Source: Nostoc sphaeroides
Lineage (GTDB): Bacteria > Cyanobacteriota > Cyanobacteriia > Cyanobacteriales > Nostocaceae
Direction: 5' to 3'
Length of the DNA: 64,000 nt
Assembly: GCF_003443655.1 (NCBI RefSeq)
Contig: NZ_CP031941.1
Coordinates: 4,896,501 to 4,960,500 of the forward strand
Within the stretch, counting starts at the first letter, position 1. Every line of letters begins with the position of its first letter. The notes under the pieces are model-generated. The model did no database searches and was not told the DNA's origin. It saw only the letters and a program-made list of their open reading frames with translations. Shown one piece after another: positions 45,238 to 54,416 of the stretch. A program made the position numbers and the translations under genes.

Positions 45238-46143
45238 GTGACCACTACACTACACTGGCAAGAACGGGTTGGTAATCAAAGAGATTGGGTATGGCGCGGC
45301 TGGCAAACTCGCTACACTTACATTCGCCCTCGCCAAAATCACCACAAAACAACACCCCTGATATTGCTACATGGCTTTGGCGCTTCTATTGGGCATTGGC
45401 GACATAATTTAGAAGTTTTGGCTGAATATCACACAGTTTACGCCATCGATATGCTGGGTTTTGGCGCTTCTGAAAAAGCCGCAGCTAATTACAGCATCGA
45501 ACTCTGGGTTGAGCAGGTTTACGATTTCTGGAAAACATTTATCCGTAAACCAGCGATTTTGGTGGGCAATTCTAACGGTTCACTGATTTCGATGGCCGCC
45601 GCCGCCACTCATCCCGATATGGTGCTGGGTATGGTGATGATGAGTTTACCCGACCCTTCACTAGAACAAGAAGCTATTCCGCCTATACTGCAACCCCTTG
45701 TCAGAGCAATTAAAAATATTGTCGCTTCGCCATTAATTCTTAAACCTGTATTTAACTTCGTGCGTCGTCCTGGGGTGCTGCGTAGCTGGGCAGGTTTGGC
45801 CTACGCTAACCCAGAGGCGATTACCGATGAACTTATAGAAATTTTAGCAGGGCCTCCCCAAGATAGAGGTTCCGCCAGAGCTTTTAGTGCTTTGTTTAAA
45901 GCTACGCTCGGTATTAACTTTAGTCCCAGTGTCAAGAAAGTATTACCAACCTTAACAATTCCGATGTTGTTAATTTGGGGACAAAAGGATCGGTTTGTTC
46001 CTCCAGCCCTTGCTAGCCAATTTGCCCAGTACAACGAGAAATTGGAAGTGCTGAATTTAGAAAATGTGGGCCATTGTCCCCATGATGAATGTCCTGAACA
46101 AGTCAACCAAGCTATTTTAGATTGGATTGAGGGGTGGGGTTAG
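45238..46143 (+). CDS. Alpha/beta hydrolase
   Basis: A 301-residue alpha/beta-hydrolase. Oxyanion motif HGFGAS; nucleophile Ser112 in the elbow VGNSNGS; acid Asp251 (WGQKDRFVPP); base His279 (NVGHCPHDE). The start is the GTG at 45238; there is no ATG close by, and the sequence aligns from there. Similar proteins are widespread in cyanobacteria and plastids, but the substrate is unknown. The residue after the nucleophile (GNSNG instead of GxSxG with His/Met) is a family variation. Confidence 0.85.
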   Translation: MTTTLHWQERVGNQRDWVWRGWQTRYTYIRPRQNHHKTTPLILLHGFGASIGHWRHNLEVLAEYHTVYAIDMLGFGASEKAAANYSIELWVEQVYDFWKTFIRKPAILVGNSNGSLISMAAAATHPDMVLGMVMMSLPDPSLEQEAIPPILQPLVRAIKNIVASPLILKPVFNFVRRPGVLRSWAGLAYANPEAITDELIEILAGPPQDRGSARAFSALFKATLGINFSPSVKKVLPTLTIPMLLIWGQKDRFVPPALASQFAQYNEKLEVLNLENVGHCPHDECPEQVNQAILDWIEGWG

Positions 46144-46289
46144 CGTAGGCGTTGGCGTAGCCTCTCCAAGAGTTGCCCGCCCCAGGCATCGCCAACCTTT
46201 GCTAACACCCTAAATATTATGCAATGGATGCGTAGGCGTAGCCCGCCGTAGGCATCGCAGCCACTATTGAATTTTGAATTGCTTCAAAC

Positions 46290-46658
46290 CTAGCCAATCG
46301 TGGCTTGGTTTGTGTCAACATCTGTAGCCCCATTCACAGAACGAGCTACAGAAACCATCTTGTTGAGAATTTCTTGACTGGGAACTTTACCTTTCAATAC
46401 CACAGTGCTACCAGTCTGAGCAACCCAAAGGGTATTAACATCATCCAGTTGGGGGTCTTGATCAAATGCCAACGCTACCCGCTTTGCCAACCCACTTTGG
46501 TCATATTCGCCGCTTAATCCCAGACGTTCTGGGGGTATTGATTGAGTAGCAGTAGGAGCAGTGTTAGTACTAGGAGTTTGCGCTATTGACTGCGGAGTAG
46601 GATTTACTTCGGCATTTTGAGGTTTTTCCATTCCAAATAATCTTTGTAACCAACCCAT
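46290..46658 (-). CDS. BON-domain protein
   Basis: 122 residues. A Thr/Pro-rich N-terminus (about 15-45) is followed by a BON domain (about 50-122; LAKRVALAFDQDPQLDDVNT, TVVLKGKVPSQEILNKMVSV). BON domains bind phospholipids or envelope components. No clear signal peptide; the protein opens MGWLQRLFGMEKPQ. Function unknown. Confidence 0.8.
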   Translation of the reverse strand: MGWLQRLFGMEKPQNAEVNPTPQSIAQTPSTNTAPTATQSIPPERLGLSGEYDQSGLAKRVALAFDQDPQLDDVNTLWVAQTGSTVVLKGKVPSQEILNKMVSVARSVNGATDVDTNQATIG

Positions 46659-47039
46659 AAAAACTTTTGTCCTATTCTCGGTTAATCAAATCTGAGTATA
46701 AAAGCTTCCCAAAAATGCCGCATCTGCCAAAGAAAAGAGATGTATTCAATGAAATCCCTCCTTGCAGAATGATTTTTACCCAATTTTTTCTAAGAAAGAC
46801 GCTGAAAACACCTGAGAAACAGCAACATCGTTGCGTTTTTCGGACTTGATTGCTGGTAATGAAAGCTAGCTGCACTATGCAAGGGTGCTTTGATGTTAAA
46901 ATCAGTTGACAGGAAGGGTAATCAACCTGTTTAAAAACCCGATGTTGCCTAACGGCTCTACGCTGCACCTTGACAATTGAAAATATGGGGTTCTATTCCA
47001 TAGTTCTAGCTCCTTTCCAGGAATAGGTAAAATTTTCAT

Positions 47040-47218
47040 GGGGACTAGACGACCAGTATTTACACTTCAAAATTTTGGAGTCATCCAACTACGGTAGGGC
47101 ATACCGAAAGTTAACGCTTGAGGAGAGAACCACCTCTGGGTGAGATACCGCAAGGGGTCTCATCTAAGTGGACTCGTTGAACCAAGAATCTCCGTGGCTT
47201 CAGCCCGGAGAGTGTCAA
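47040..47218 (+). mobile_element. Right-end relic of an IS200/IS605-type element upstream of ilvN
   Basis: A short frame (about 47043-47148) ending YRKLTLEERTTSG resembles a TnpB tail. It is followed by a structured stretch and the hairpin CTCCG-T-GGCT-TC-AGCC-CGGAG (47190-47210), then AGTGTCAA. This matches the hairpin-plus-GTCAA layout of cyanobacterial IS605 right ends and of the relic at 37510. Nothing else was recognised in 46659-47264. Confidence 0.5.
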
Positions 47219-47264
47219 TAGTGTCTGCGTTCCTCAAATCCTGTGCTAGCCTCTGTTGGCGAAG

Positions 47265-47783
47265 ATGAAACATACCCTTTCAGTTCTGGTAGAAGATGAG
47301 GCGGGCGTTCTTTCCCGCATTTCTGGTTTATTCGCCCGTCGCGGCTTTAATATTGAAAGCCTTGCTGTTGGCCCTGCTGAACAAGGAGGAGTCTCTCGAA
47401 TTACGATGGTTATCCCTGGTGACGATCGCATTATCGAGCAACTCACCAAGCAACTATACAAGTTAGTCAATGTTCTTAAAGTACAAGATATTACCGAAAC
47501 TCCGTGCGTCGAGCGGGAATTGATGCTTTTGAAAGTGAATGCTAGTACCAGCAATCGCTCAGAAGTGATCGAACTGTCTCAGATTTTCCGGGCGCGAGTC
47601 GTGGATGTGGCGGAAGATTCTCTCACTTTAGAAGTTGTGGGAGATCCAGGTAAAATGGTGGCGATCGTACAAGTGTTGCAAAAATTTGGTTTGAAAGAAA
47701 TCGCCCGCACTGGCAAAGTTGCTCTGACTCGTGAATCGGGTGTGAATACCGAATTACTCAAGTCTTTGGAAGCAAAAGTTTAG
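47265..47783 (+). CDS. ilvN: Acetolactate synthase small (regulatory) subunit
   Basis: 172 residues. The N-terminal ACT domain starts MKHTLSVLVEDEAGVLSRIS, where branched-chain amino acids bind and inhibit the enzyme; the C-terminal domain (RELMLLKVNAS...) contacts the catalytic subunit. A TTG three codons upstream is possible, but ATG 47265 gives the conserved N-terminus. ilvB is not adjacent, as is usual in cyanobacteria. Confidence 0.95.
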   Translation: MKHTLSVLVEDEAGVLSRISGLFARRGFNIESLAVGPAEQGGVSRITMVIPGDDRIIEQLTKQLYKLVNVLKVQDITETPCVERELMLLKVNASTSNRSEVIELSQIFRARVVDVAEDSLTLEVVGDPGKMVAIVQVLQKFGLKEIARTGKVALTRESGVNTELLKSLEAKV

Positions 47784-47897
47784 TTGGTAAATTAAGAACC
47801 CCCTCCCCGCTTTTCGAGAGCTTGCTCTGATGTAAATAATTTGACATAGTTTTAAGTCAATTAACTCCCACGCATTAACAAGGCGGCTGACGGATTA

Positions 47898-48022
47898 AGG
47901 GACTTCCAAATAAAAAAATATTCAATTAACTCTTGTGGGGTGGGCGACACGAGAGCCATATAAACTGGGCGCTCATGTTGCCCACCCCACAATATTGGAT
48001 AATTTATTTTTTGGAGTTCCCT
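47898..48022. repeat. AGGGACTTCCAA-family element, copy 3
   Basis: A full copy with AGGGACTTCCAAATAAAAAA and TTATTTTTTGGAGTTCCCT ends and a GTGGGGTGGGC / GCCCACCCCAC inner palindrome, nearly identical to 43171-43296. Confidence 0.8.
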
Positions 48023-48077
48023 AATTTAACTTTGTAGTGCGATCGCAATCAGCTTAGAAGGATTGAATTTACGCTAA

Positions 48078-48219
48078 GAGGATGTTTGAAAAGTCATCTA
48101 AGGTATGTTTGACTACTCTGGCTATCGAGAAGTTGAACGAGATAATGAGGGTTATGGGAATTGCGATCGCTTCTCGGAGTTGCATTTAAGGCTCAAACTG
48201 ACACTTTTCAAACATCCTC
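48078..48219. repeat. 142-bp MITE derived from an IS5-family element
   Basis: Ends GAGGATGTTTGAAAAGT and ACTTTTCAAACATCCTC are the same as those of the IS5 relic at 55737-56362. TAA flanks both sides (48075-48077 and 48220-48222). It touches the stop codon of the next gene. Confidence 0.82.
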
Positions 48220-49580
48220 TAACAGTGTTGTTGTTTTTTGAATAGTGACAACAGCAAACACACGAGTCCCATTACTACCAACGGCGCTGAAGAAGCAGAT
48301 TCTGGGACAGGCTGAGGGTTTTGCACAGGCTGATAATTGATGAAATTTCCTTGAATTGGGCTGAGTGATGCCAAAAGTTGCTCAATATCGACAGATATAT
48401 CAGTATCATTACCAACACTTCTAGAAGAGATGAGGCGGTTAAAGGTTTGGCTACTCGATTCATCAAAATCTCCTGTGAAGCCAAGAAAATTTTGACCTAT
48501 TTTACCTATAAGAGAGTCAATCAGATTGTTAACATCAGTTTTGATCCCTAGTGGGGATAACTGTAAACTGCTGAGATTATTGACGTTTCCAATTTTTGTA
48601 TTGTCAGTATTCGCTAACCAATTGCCATTACCAATAATTTCATTTCCACTGGTAAAAACCCAGTTACCATTACCAATAATTGTGTTATTTGTACCAAAAT
48701 CCCAATTGCCGTTTCCAATTGTTGCGTTGTCACTGCCGAAGTGCCAATTACCATTACCTAATGTTGAATTATTACTTCCGTCGTCCCAATACCAATTGCC
48801 GTTACCAAGGGTTGTGTTATTCTTTCCAAATAGCCAGTTGCCATTACCAATCGTTGCGTTGTCATTATTAAAGTTCCAGTTACCATTGCCAATGGTTGCG
48901 CTGTTACTGCCATAATCGGAGTTAAAATTACCAATAGTTGCGTTATTATCACCAAGGTTCTTGTTACCTTTACCAACTGGTGCATTGCCCTCATTAAAGC
49001 GTTGGCTACCAGGATTAGATGTATTCCCACCATTACTAAAGGGTAAATTATTACCAAGGACTTCTTTCAACGGATCGAAAGGCGATTGTTGAAGCAGACT
49101 TCCAGCACCTGCGATCGGATTACCACCGCCTGCAAATGGGTTACTAGCGCCACCCGCGATCGGATTACCACCACCTGCAAATGGGTTACTAGCGCCACCC
49201 GCGATCGGATTACTACCTCCTGCAAACGGGTTACTACCTCCTGCAAACGGGTTACTACCTCCTGCAAACGGGTTACTACCTCCTGCCAATGTACTGTTAA
49301 TATCCTTGAAAAAGTTATCACCCAAAACTAACTTTAATCGATCAAAGATTAATTTCTGAAGCCCACTGCCACCATCACCTGCAAACGGGTTAATACCGCC
49401 ACCTGGAATGGAATTGTTACCGTTACCTAATAACAAGTTGCTACCACCGGTCAACAGGCTGGTTTCAGGAGACAAACTGCCATTGGCAGCAAAGGAACTA
49501 CCGCTATACAGGTTGCTAACGCCATCTGCACTTAAGGGATTAAATCCACTATTAATGGGATTGACAGCAGACTCTTCCAT
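48219..49580 (-). CDS. Repeat-rich surface-type protein with PEP-CTERM-like tail
   Basis: 453 residues, not matched to any family I know. It has three regions. Residues 1-190 are Gly/Asn/Pro-rich with GGSNPFAGGSNPFAGG repeats and two copies of a short motif (FDRLKLVLGDNFF; FDPLKEVLGNNLPF). Residues about 215-345 contain about nine 14-residue units NATIGNGNWxFGxD, predicted to form a beta-solenoid. The end has PVPESASS, a hydrophobic helix (APLVVMGLVCLLLSLF) and KKQ, like PEP-CTERM sorting signals. Oddly, there is no N-terminal signal peptide, although AGGAG ten bases before the ATG fixes the start. It probably forms a pair with the gene upstream at 50080-51336. Confidence 0.7.
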   Translation of the reverse strand: MEESAVNPINSGFNPLSADGVSNLYSGSSFAANGSLSPETSLLTGGSNLLLGNGNNSIPGGGINPFAGDGGSGLQKLIFDRLKLVLGDNFFKDINSTLAGGSNPFAGGSNPFAGGSNPFAGGSNPIAGGASNPFAGGGNPIAGGASNPFAGGGNPIAGAGSLLQQSPFDPLKEVLGNNLPFSNGGNTSNPGSQRFNEGNAPVGKGNKNLGDNNATIGNFNSDYGSNSATIGNGNWNFNNDNATIGNGNWLFGKNNTTLGNGNWYWDDGSNNSTLGNGNWHFGSDNATIGNGNWDFGTNNTIIGNGNWVFTSGNEIIGNGNWLANTDNTKIGNVNNLSSLQLSPLGIKTDVNNLIDSLIGKIGQNFLGFTGDFDESSSQTFNRLISSRSVGNDTDISVDIEQLLASLSPIQGNFINYQPVQNPQPVPESASSAPLVVMGLVCLLLSLFKKQQHC

Positions 49581-50079
49581 TGGTAGTAATTCTCCTATTT
49601 TTAGTTAAAAAATTATGGGGTATTCAGCACCTTTTATACTAATTATGAATTTGCTCAACCCAAAATATCTCTAAAATAAAGGCTTTAATCATCTGACTGT
49701 CAAAGTAACAGAAAACATTGCCTCGATTTTTACCTGTAAGAGCTAATTTGTAAACTCAAGTAAAGTACTTGTCTTGTAGGCGTTTCAGGAATTTGAGCCA
49801 GTAATGCACTTATTCGCTGAAACTCAGACCTAGTAATGATTTTAGTTTCCTTAAGATTTTCTTTATGAATCAGCTCTAAAGAGTTATAGGGCGTAAAATA
49901 GCAAACTAGTACAATAAGGCAGAAGGCACATCACTGATAATACATGCTTTTCAGCTTTATCGAATGGTATGTTTATTTGCGCCAAAGCTGTACTAGCATA
50001 CTATGTACTGAAGAACTCATTATTGTTCTCCTTTATTTATCTGCTGATTTTCGCAATCATTCTATTAAGCGAACGGGAT

Positions 50080-51336
50080 TTATTGACCGGGAAATGACGG
50101 GGTTTGACCACTACCAAATGATGGGATTTGACCGCTACTAAATGGCGAGTTTTGATCTCCACCACCAAATGGCAAGTTTTGATCGCCACCACCAAATGAT
50201 GAGGTTGGACTACTACCACCAATACCACCAAATAATGGGTTTTGTCCTTGTCCGCTATTAAATGATGGGGTTTGTCCACCACCCAATTCTTTGTCAAGCC
50301 TTGAGTCAATTAGCTTGTCAATAGTAGCTCTCAAAGTGAACCCGTCCGGTATTTCAGTTGTGCTAATACCATAGGTCTGGCTACTAGCACCAGTCAAAGG
50401 GTCCCTGCCACCTGCGGATGGGTTGCCGCCTGCGGGTGAGCTACCACCACCTGCGGATGGGTTGCCGCCTGCGGGTGAACTACCACCGCCTGCAAATGGG
50501 TTGCCGCCTGCGGGTGAGCTACCACCGCCTGCAAATGGGTTGCCGCCTGCGGGTGAGCTACCACCGCCTGCAAATGGGTTGCCGCCTGCGGGTGAGCTAC
50601 CACCACCTGCAAATGGGTTGCCGCCTGCGGGTGAGCTACCACCGCCTGCAAATGGGTTGCCGCCTGCGGGTGAACTACCACCACCTGCAAATGGGTTGCC
50701 GCCTGCGGGTGAGCTACCACCGCCTGCAAATGGGTTGCCGCCTGCGGGTGAACTACCACCACCTGCAAATGGGTTGCCGCCTGCGGGTGAGCTACCACCG
50801 CCTGCAAATGGGTTGCCGCCTGCGGGTGAGCTACCACCACCTGCAAATGGGTTACCGCCTGCGGGTGAGCTACCACCGCCTGCAAATGGGTTGCCGCCTG
50901 CGGGTGAGCTACCACCACCTGCAAATGGGTTGCCGCCTGCGGGTGAGCTACCACCGCCTGCAAATGGGTTGCCGCCTGCGGGTGAGCTACCACCACCTGC
51001 AAATGGGTTGCCGCGTGCGGGTGAGCTACCACCGCCTGCTGCGGATGGGGCGGATGGGTTTACACCACCTGCAAAGATATTCCAGAAGTTGTCACCAGCG
51101 AAAGGATTACCGCCATAGGGTAAATCAGGCTGACTGCCACCGCCGCCAGCACCGCCACCACCAAATGGGCTACCGCCACCTTCTTGATTACCAACACCAC
51201 TGAATATCTTGGGGAGGTCTTTCTCAGGGATAACTTCTTTCAAGCGACCGAAGGGTGATTGTCCAAATTGTCCAATCGCATCGTTCCCACTAGTAGAGGA
51301 CTGACCGCTACCACTCTTACTCATATCTTCTGCCAT
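50080..51336 (-). CDS. Gly/Pro/Ser-rich tandem-repeat protein
   Basis: 418 residues. The N-terminus (QSPFGRLKEVIPEKDLPKIF) carries the LKEV-type motif also found twice in the neighbour at 48219-49580. The centre is about 16 tandem copies of the 13-residue unit GGGSSPAGGNPFA. The C-terminus has a short amphipathic piece (TLRATIDKLIDSRLDKELGG) and a Gly/Gln/Ser/Phe-rich tail ending SFGSGQTPSFPGQ. No signal peptide, membrane helix or cysteine. The composition suggests an intrinsically disordered, possibly phase-separating or structural protein. No function can be assigned. Confidence 0.65.
   Translation of the reverse strand: MAEDMSKSGSGQSSTSGNDAIGQFGQSPFGRLKEVIPEKDLPKIFSGVGNQEGGGSPFGGGGAGGGGSQPDLPYGGNPFAGDNFWNIFAGGVNPSAPSAAGGGSSPARGNPFAGGGSSPAGGNPFAGGGSSPAGGNPFAGGGSSPAGGNPFAGGGSSPAGGNPFAGGGSSPAGGNPFAGGGSSPAGGNPFAGGGSSPAGGNPFAGGGSSPAGGNPFAGGGSSPAGGNPFAGGGSSPAGGNPFAGGGSSPAGGNPFAGGGSSPAGGNPFAGGGSSPAGGNPFAGGGSSPAGGNPSAGGGSSPAGGNPSAGGRDPLTGASSQTYGISTTEIPDGFTLRATIDKLIDSRLDKELGGGQTPSFNSGQGQNPLFGGIGGSSPTSSFGGGDQNLPFGGGDQNSPFSSGQIPSFGSGQTPSFPGQ
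50412..51035. repeat. 39-bp minisatellite, about 16 units
   Basis: Near-identical 39-bp units (CCTGCAAATGGGTTGCCGCC then TGCGGGTGAGCTACCACCG), alternating between CCACCG and CCACCA in most of the array, so a 78-bp higher-order period is visible. It encodes the 13-residue repeats of the overlapping gene. Other frames also stay open through the array only because 39 is divisible by three. Confidence 0.92.
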
Positions 51337-52178
51337 TAGGATTAATCCTCGCTATTGTTTGGATAAAAATCTTGCTAGCATCGCAACATAAAATAGACAG
51401 AAATTAAGTTTATTTCGTGACTTATTTGCTGTCTTTTTGTTAGCAAAACTAGTTGGTAGCTATTAGATTATTTGGTTATCTTTATTAGGGTGCAGATAAT
51501 CAATTTTTAATCAATGCTACTTCACACTTACAATTTATATGATTTAATTTTGAAGGACAATGAAAAATATTTTGGTATATTTATCAAACTTGTAGATTTT
51601 TGTATAAAATAACTTGAAAAATTAACTTAGATGTTTGTTAAAAACACAAAATTTTGTTTAAATATTAAATTGCAATGAATAATCTTTTGATAAATTTGCC
51701 AATTTTTTAGATATTTAATTAATCTGCATTTATCCGGGGTTTTACCACTTTTATCCAACGTTATACCGCAAGACTGATATCAATAAATAGCACGGTTACT
51801 GGCACCCTGCAATACGTTGCACCATATTAAGTAAGTCGGCGTTAAAAATCACCTTATGCAACAAAATATAAGTTGAGGAAAGAGACTAAACCGCGTCTAT
51901 CTTGAAACCTGTAGTTCTTTGGTGATGAAAAGGATTTTCCCTCATCCCCCAACCCCGAATCCCAAATCTGGGATTCGGGGAGCCATAATTTCAAAGTCCC
52001 TCTCCCATATCTGGGAGAGGGATTTAGGGTGAGGGCAAAAACTACGGTTCTCAACTTAGATGAGGTTTATAAGTAAATCGTTCCAGGGTTTTTATAAAAC
52101 TCAACATAGCTTAATTTTATCGTGCCGACTTATTTAGCACCAGTACGGAATGCAGTAAAAAAAGTTCAGGCGCAAGGA
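51337..52178. other. Intergenic region, AT-rich, with one palindromic repeat
   Basis: It should contain the promoter of the repeat-protein gene. At 51937-52035 CCCCGAATCCCAAATCTGGG facing ATTCGGGG, and CCCTCTCCCATATCTGGGAG facing AGGG, form small hairpins typical of dispersed repeats. No gene was found. Confidence 0.45.
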
Positions 52179-54407
52179 TTACTTCAGATAAATCAGCAAA
52201 TTCAAACCCGGAATTGTGCGGGAAAGTGTCCACAAAACTAGCGTGATGTAAATTAAACCCAAACTCCATTGATACCAAGCAAGTGCAGAAATGATACCAG
52301 GTAAGTGTTCGTCTCGCAGGCGAATGTCGTTAAATCCTAATTTAACTAGATTGTTGAGACTAAAATCATAGTAGTTGAGCCAGTTCCAACGGCGATCGCA
52401 CAACAGAGGCATATATCGTTCCCGAAATGTCTGATTCCTTGGTATGACTGGCAAACGTCCAATCAATAATCGTAGCTGGCGAAATGTGCCGTCTTCTGTG
52501 AAGTAAGAAACGTCCATTAAATCGTGATAACGACCTTGTTGGTAAAGTCGAATCAATAAAGCTATTGGGACGGGTACAATAATTATTAAAAGACACCCCA
52601 ATGTCAGCCAAGGTTGTTGAGCATTACGAAAGATGGCTAGTAAGCTCAATAATTCTAAAACGCTAAAACTCATTAATATCGAAATGGTTTCGTAAAATGT
52701 GGGAATAATTGGTACAGGATGCAGCCGACGATAGCGATCTACTAGCCAAAATAGTAAGCCGAAATAAGCGATCGCAACTCCTCCCACGCCAAAAACTAAC
52801 CAAAAATTTGTACCGTAGCCACTCAACAACAGCAGTACACTCAATCCCAACCAACTCCAAGCTTGCAGTAACCACCCAATGATCGAAAGGGGTTCACCAA
52901 CAATTAAGCGTTTACTCAGTTGTGTGTATTTTTCTAAATCGATGTCTGCTAAAGTCAGTAACTCACTGCTATTGCGAAACGATTTTATCAGACGACGCTG
53001 GGCGATCGCTTCGGCTTGAGTTGCAGAAAAACCCAGGTTAATCAAACTTGCAACACTTGCACTATTAATATTTGTAGCCGTCAAACGGCGACCCATTTCT
53101 ACTAATCGCAGTTGTTGTTTTGTGTATTCCAGTTCATTAGCATCGGCAACTTGTTGTTGCTGACGAAAATTTTGCCCCAAATTCCGCAAGATGTTTTGAT
53201 TACCTTGCAATGTCGGGATGCAAAACATCTTACCAATCTGACCAGGATTACCTAAAATTTTTGCTTGATTAGAGTTAAAAGTTAAACCGGGTACGCTTAA
53301 ACAAGCTTCTTTAGAAAATCTCGCATCACTAAAATCTGCTTGGTTGAGAATGCTTGCACCTTGCAAATTTACCGATTTATTAAACTCCACTTCTCTAAAT
53401 ATGACAGCTTGCTCAAAAGTTGCTTCTGTTAAAAGGAGGAACTGATTAAAATTTGCTTTAGTAAACTGCGCTTGATTGGCAAAACGGACATCAGAAAAAT
53501 CAGCATTTTCTTGCCACTGCCCACTATTAAATTTAGCCAATTGCTTAAAATTTGCTTGGTTGAAGTTGGCGACCTTTTCAAAGATGCTGCCTTGAAAATC
53601 AGCAGTTTCTTGAAATTGAGTTTGTTTAAAATTAGCTTTTTCAAAAAAAATACTGCCCTGAAAATTGCTTGGTTGTTTGAATTTAGCACCGCTAAAGCTG
53701 ACGGGACGAGCAAATCGGGTTTCAGTCCAATTAGTGGATTGGAGAAAAGTTGCACCTTGGGCATCCACAGACTGAAGAAAAAATGTATTAGAGAACTTCA
53801 TTTCGCCATTGAAACGAGTTTGCACTAGTGTTAAGACACCACGAAAGACCGCGATTTCACTGGATGGAGTTGACTTGGTTCCCAAAAGCGATCGGCAATC
53901 TTTGGAGTTCGTGAGTGACTCTAGACAAACTAAGCGCAAAAGTTCTAGTTCTTTTTGTTCGGGGACGCTGAAAATCGAAGCGATCGCTTGGGCGTATAAG
54001 GGGGTTCTTAAACCTAAATCGCTGCCCACAAAATCCCCTAAAATTAGGGTATAGCTGAGGTCTAAACCCAGAGGTTTTGTATTTAGTCCTTTTCGCATCA
54101 GTTGGTAAAAAGCATCACGAAAGCTAGCGTTTTCTGGGCGCAAATCAATCACCATCTTTTGCAAATCTACCGTCAAATTGCCTTCGCGGAGTGTGGGTGT
54201 GCGTAGACGTTCTTGTAATAATTCTAGGGTTAAGGGTGTGCGTTCTGGTTGCGTTTGTGCTGCTGAAGTTGGTAGGGGGAGGAAGAGGAGAGTTAAAAAA
54301 ACGCAAAGGAACGCTAAGGAAAGCGCAGAGGAGCGCAGAGAAACCCCTCTGTGTACCTTTGCGTTTAAGCTCTGCGTACCTATGCGTTTAAAAAATAAAT
54401 TATGCAA
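52179..54407 (-). CDS. Pentapeptide-repeat membrane protein with HhH segment
   Basis: 742 residues. A signal-like hydrophobic segment (about 28-49) precedes a mixed N-terminal region. Pentapeptide-like repeats (A(D/N)FxxxxF) run from about 200 to 370 (FQGSIFFEKANFKQTQFQET, ADFSDVRFANQAQFTKANFN). A ComEA-like helix-hairpin-helix pattern lies at about 430-480 (INSASVASLINLGFSATQAE). Then come several transmembrane helices (about 515-620 and near the C-terminus). The combination of an envelope-facing repeat domain with a C-terminal membrane domain is unusual. Function unknown. Confidence 0.78.
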   Translation of the reverse strand: MHNLFFKRIGTQSLNAKVHRGVSLRSSALSLAFLCVFLTLLFLPLPTSAAQTQPERTPLTLELLQERLRTPTLREGNLTVDLQKMVIDLRPENASFRDAFYQLMRKGLNTKPLGLDLSYTLILGDFVGSDLGLRTPLYAQAIASIFSVPEQKELELLRLVCLESLTNSKDCRSLLGTKSTPSSEIAVFRGVLTLVQTRFNGEMKFSNTFFLQSVDAQGATFLQSTNWTETRFARPVSFSGAKFKQPSNFQGSIFFEKANFKQTQFQETADFQGSIFEKVANFNQANFKQLAKFNSGQWQENADFSDVRFANQAQFTKANFNQFLLLTEATFEQAVIFREVEFNKSVNLQGASILNQADFSDARFSKEACLSVPGLTFNSNQAKILGNPGQIGKMFCIPTLQGNQNILRNLGQNFRQQQQVADANELEYTKQQLRLVEMGRRLTATNINSASVASLINLGFSATQAEAIAQRRLIKSFRNSSELLTLADIDLEKYTQLSKRLIVGEPLSIIGWLLQAWSWLGLSVLLLLSGYGTNFWLVFGVGGVAIAYFGLLFWLVDRYRRLHPVPIIPTFYETISILMSFSVLELLSLLAIFRNAQQPWLTLGCLLIIIVPVPIALLIRLYQQGRYHDLMDVSYFTEDGTFRQLRLLIGRLPVIPRNQTFRERYMPLLCDRRWNWLNYYDFSLNNLVKLGFNDIRLRDEHLPGIISALAWYQWSLGLIYITLVLWTLSRTIPGLNLLIYLK

Positions 54408-54416
54408 ATTGTTCGA

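Noticed and set aside
47100..47264. Riboswitch or leader-peptide attenuator for ilvN
   Set aside because: No run of branched-chain codons and no known riboswitch layout; the hairpin followed by GTGTCAA fits an IS605-type right end better.
50412..51035. CRISPR array
   Set aside because: Units are directly adjacent with no unique spacers, are in frame in a gene, and no cas genes are present. The 15-bp tandem at 43337-43410 was rejected for the same reason.
50418..51203. Long plus-strand ORFs of 231 and 261 codons
   Set aside because: They run through the 39-bp array, whose unit length keeps several frames open on both strands; the minus-strand gene has the start, ribosome site and non-repetitive ends.
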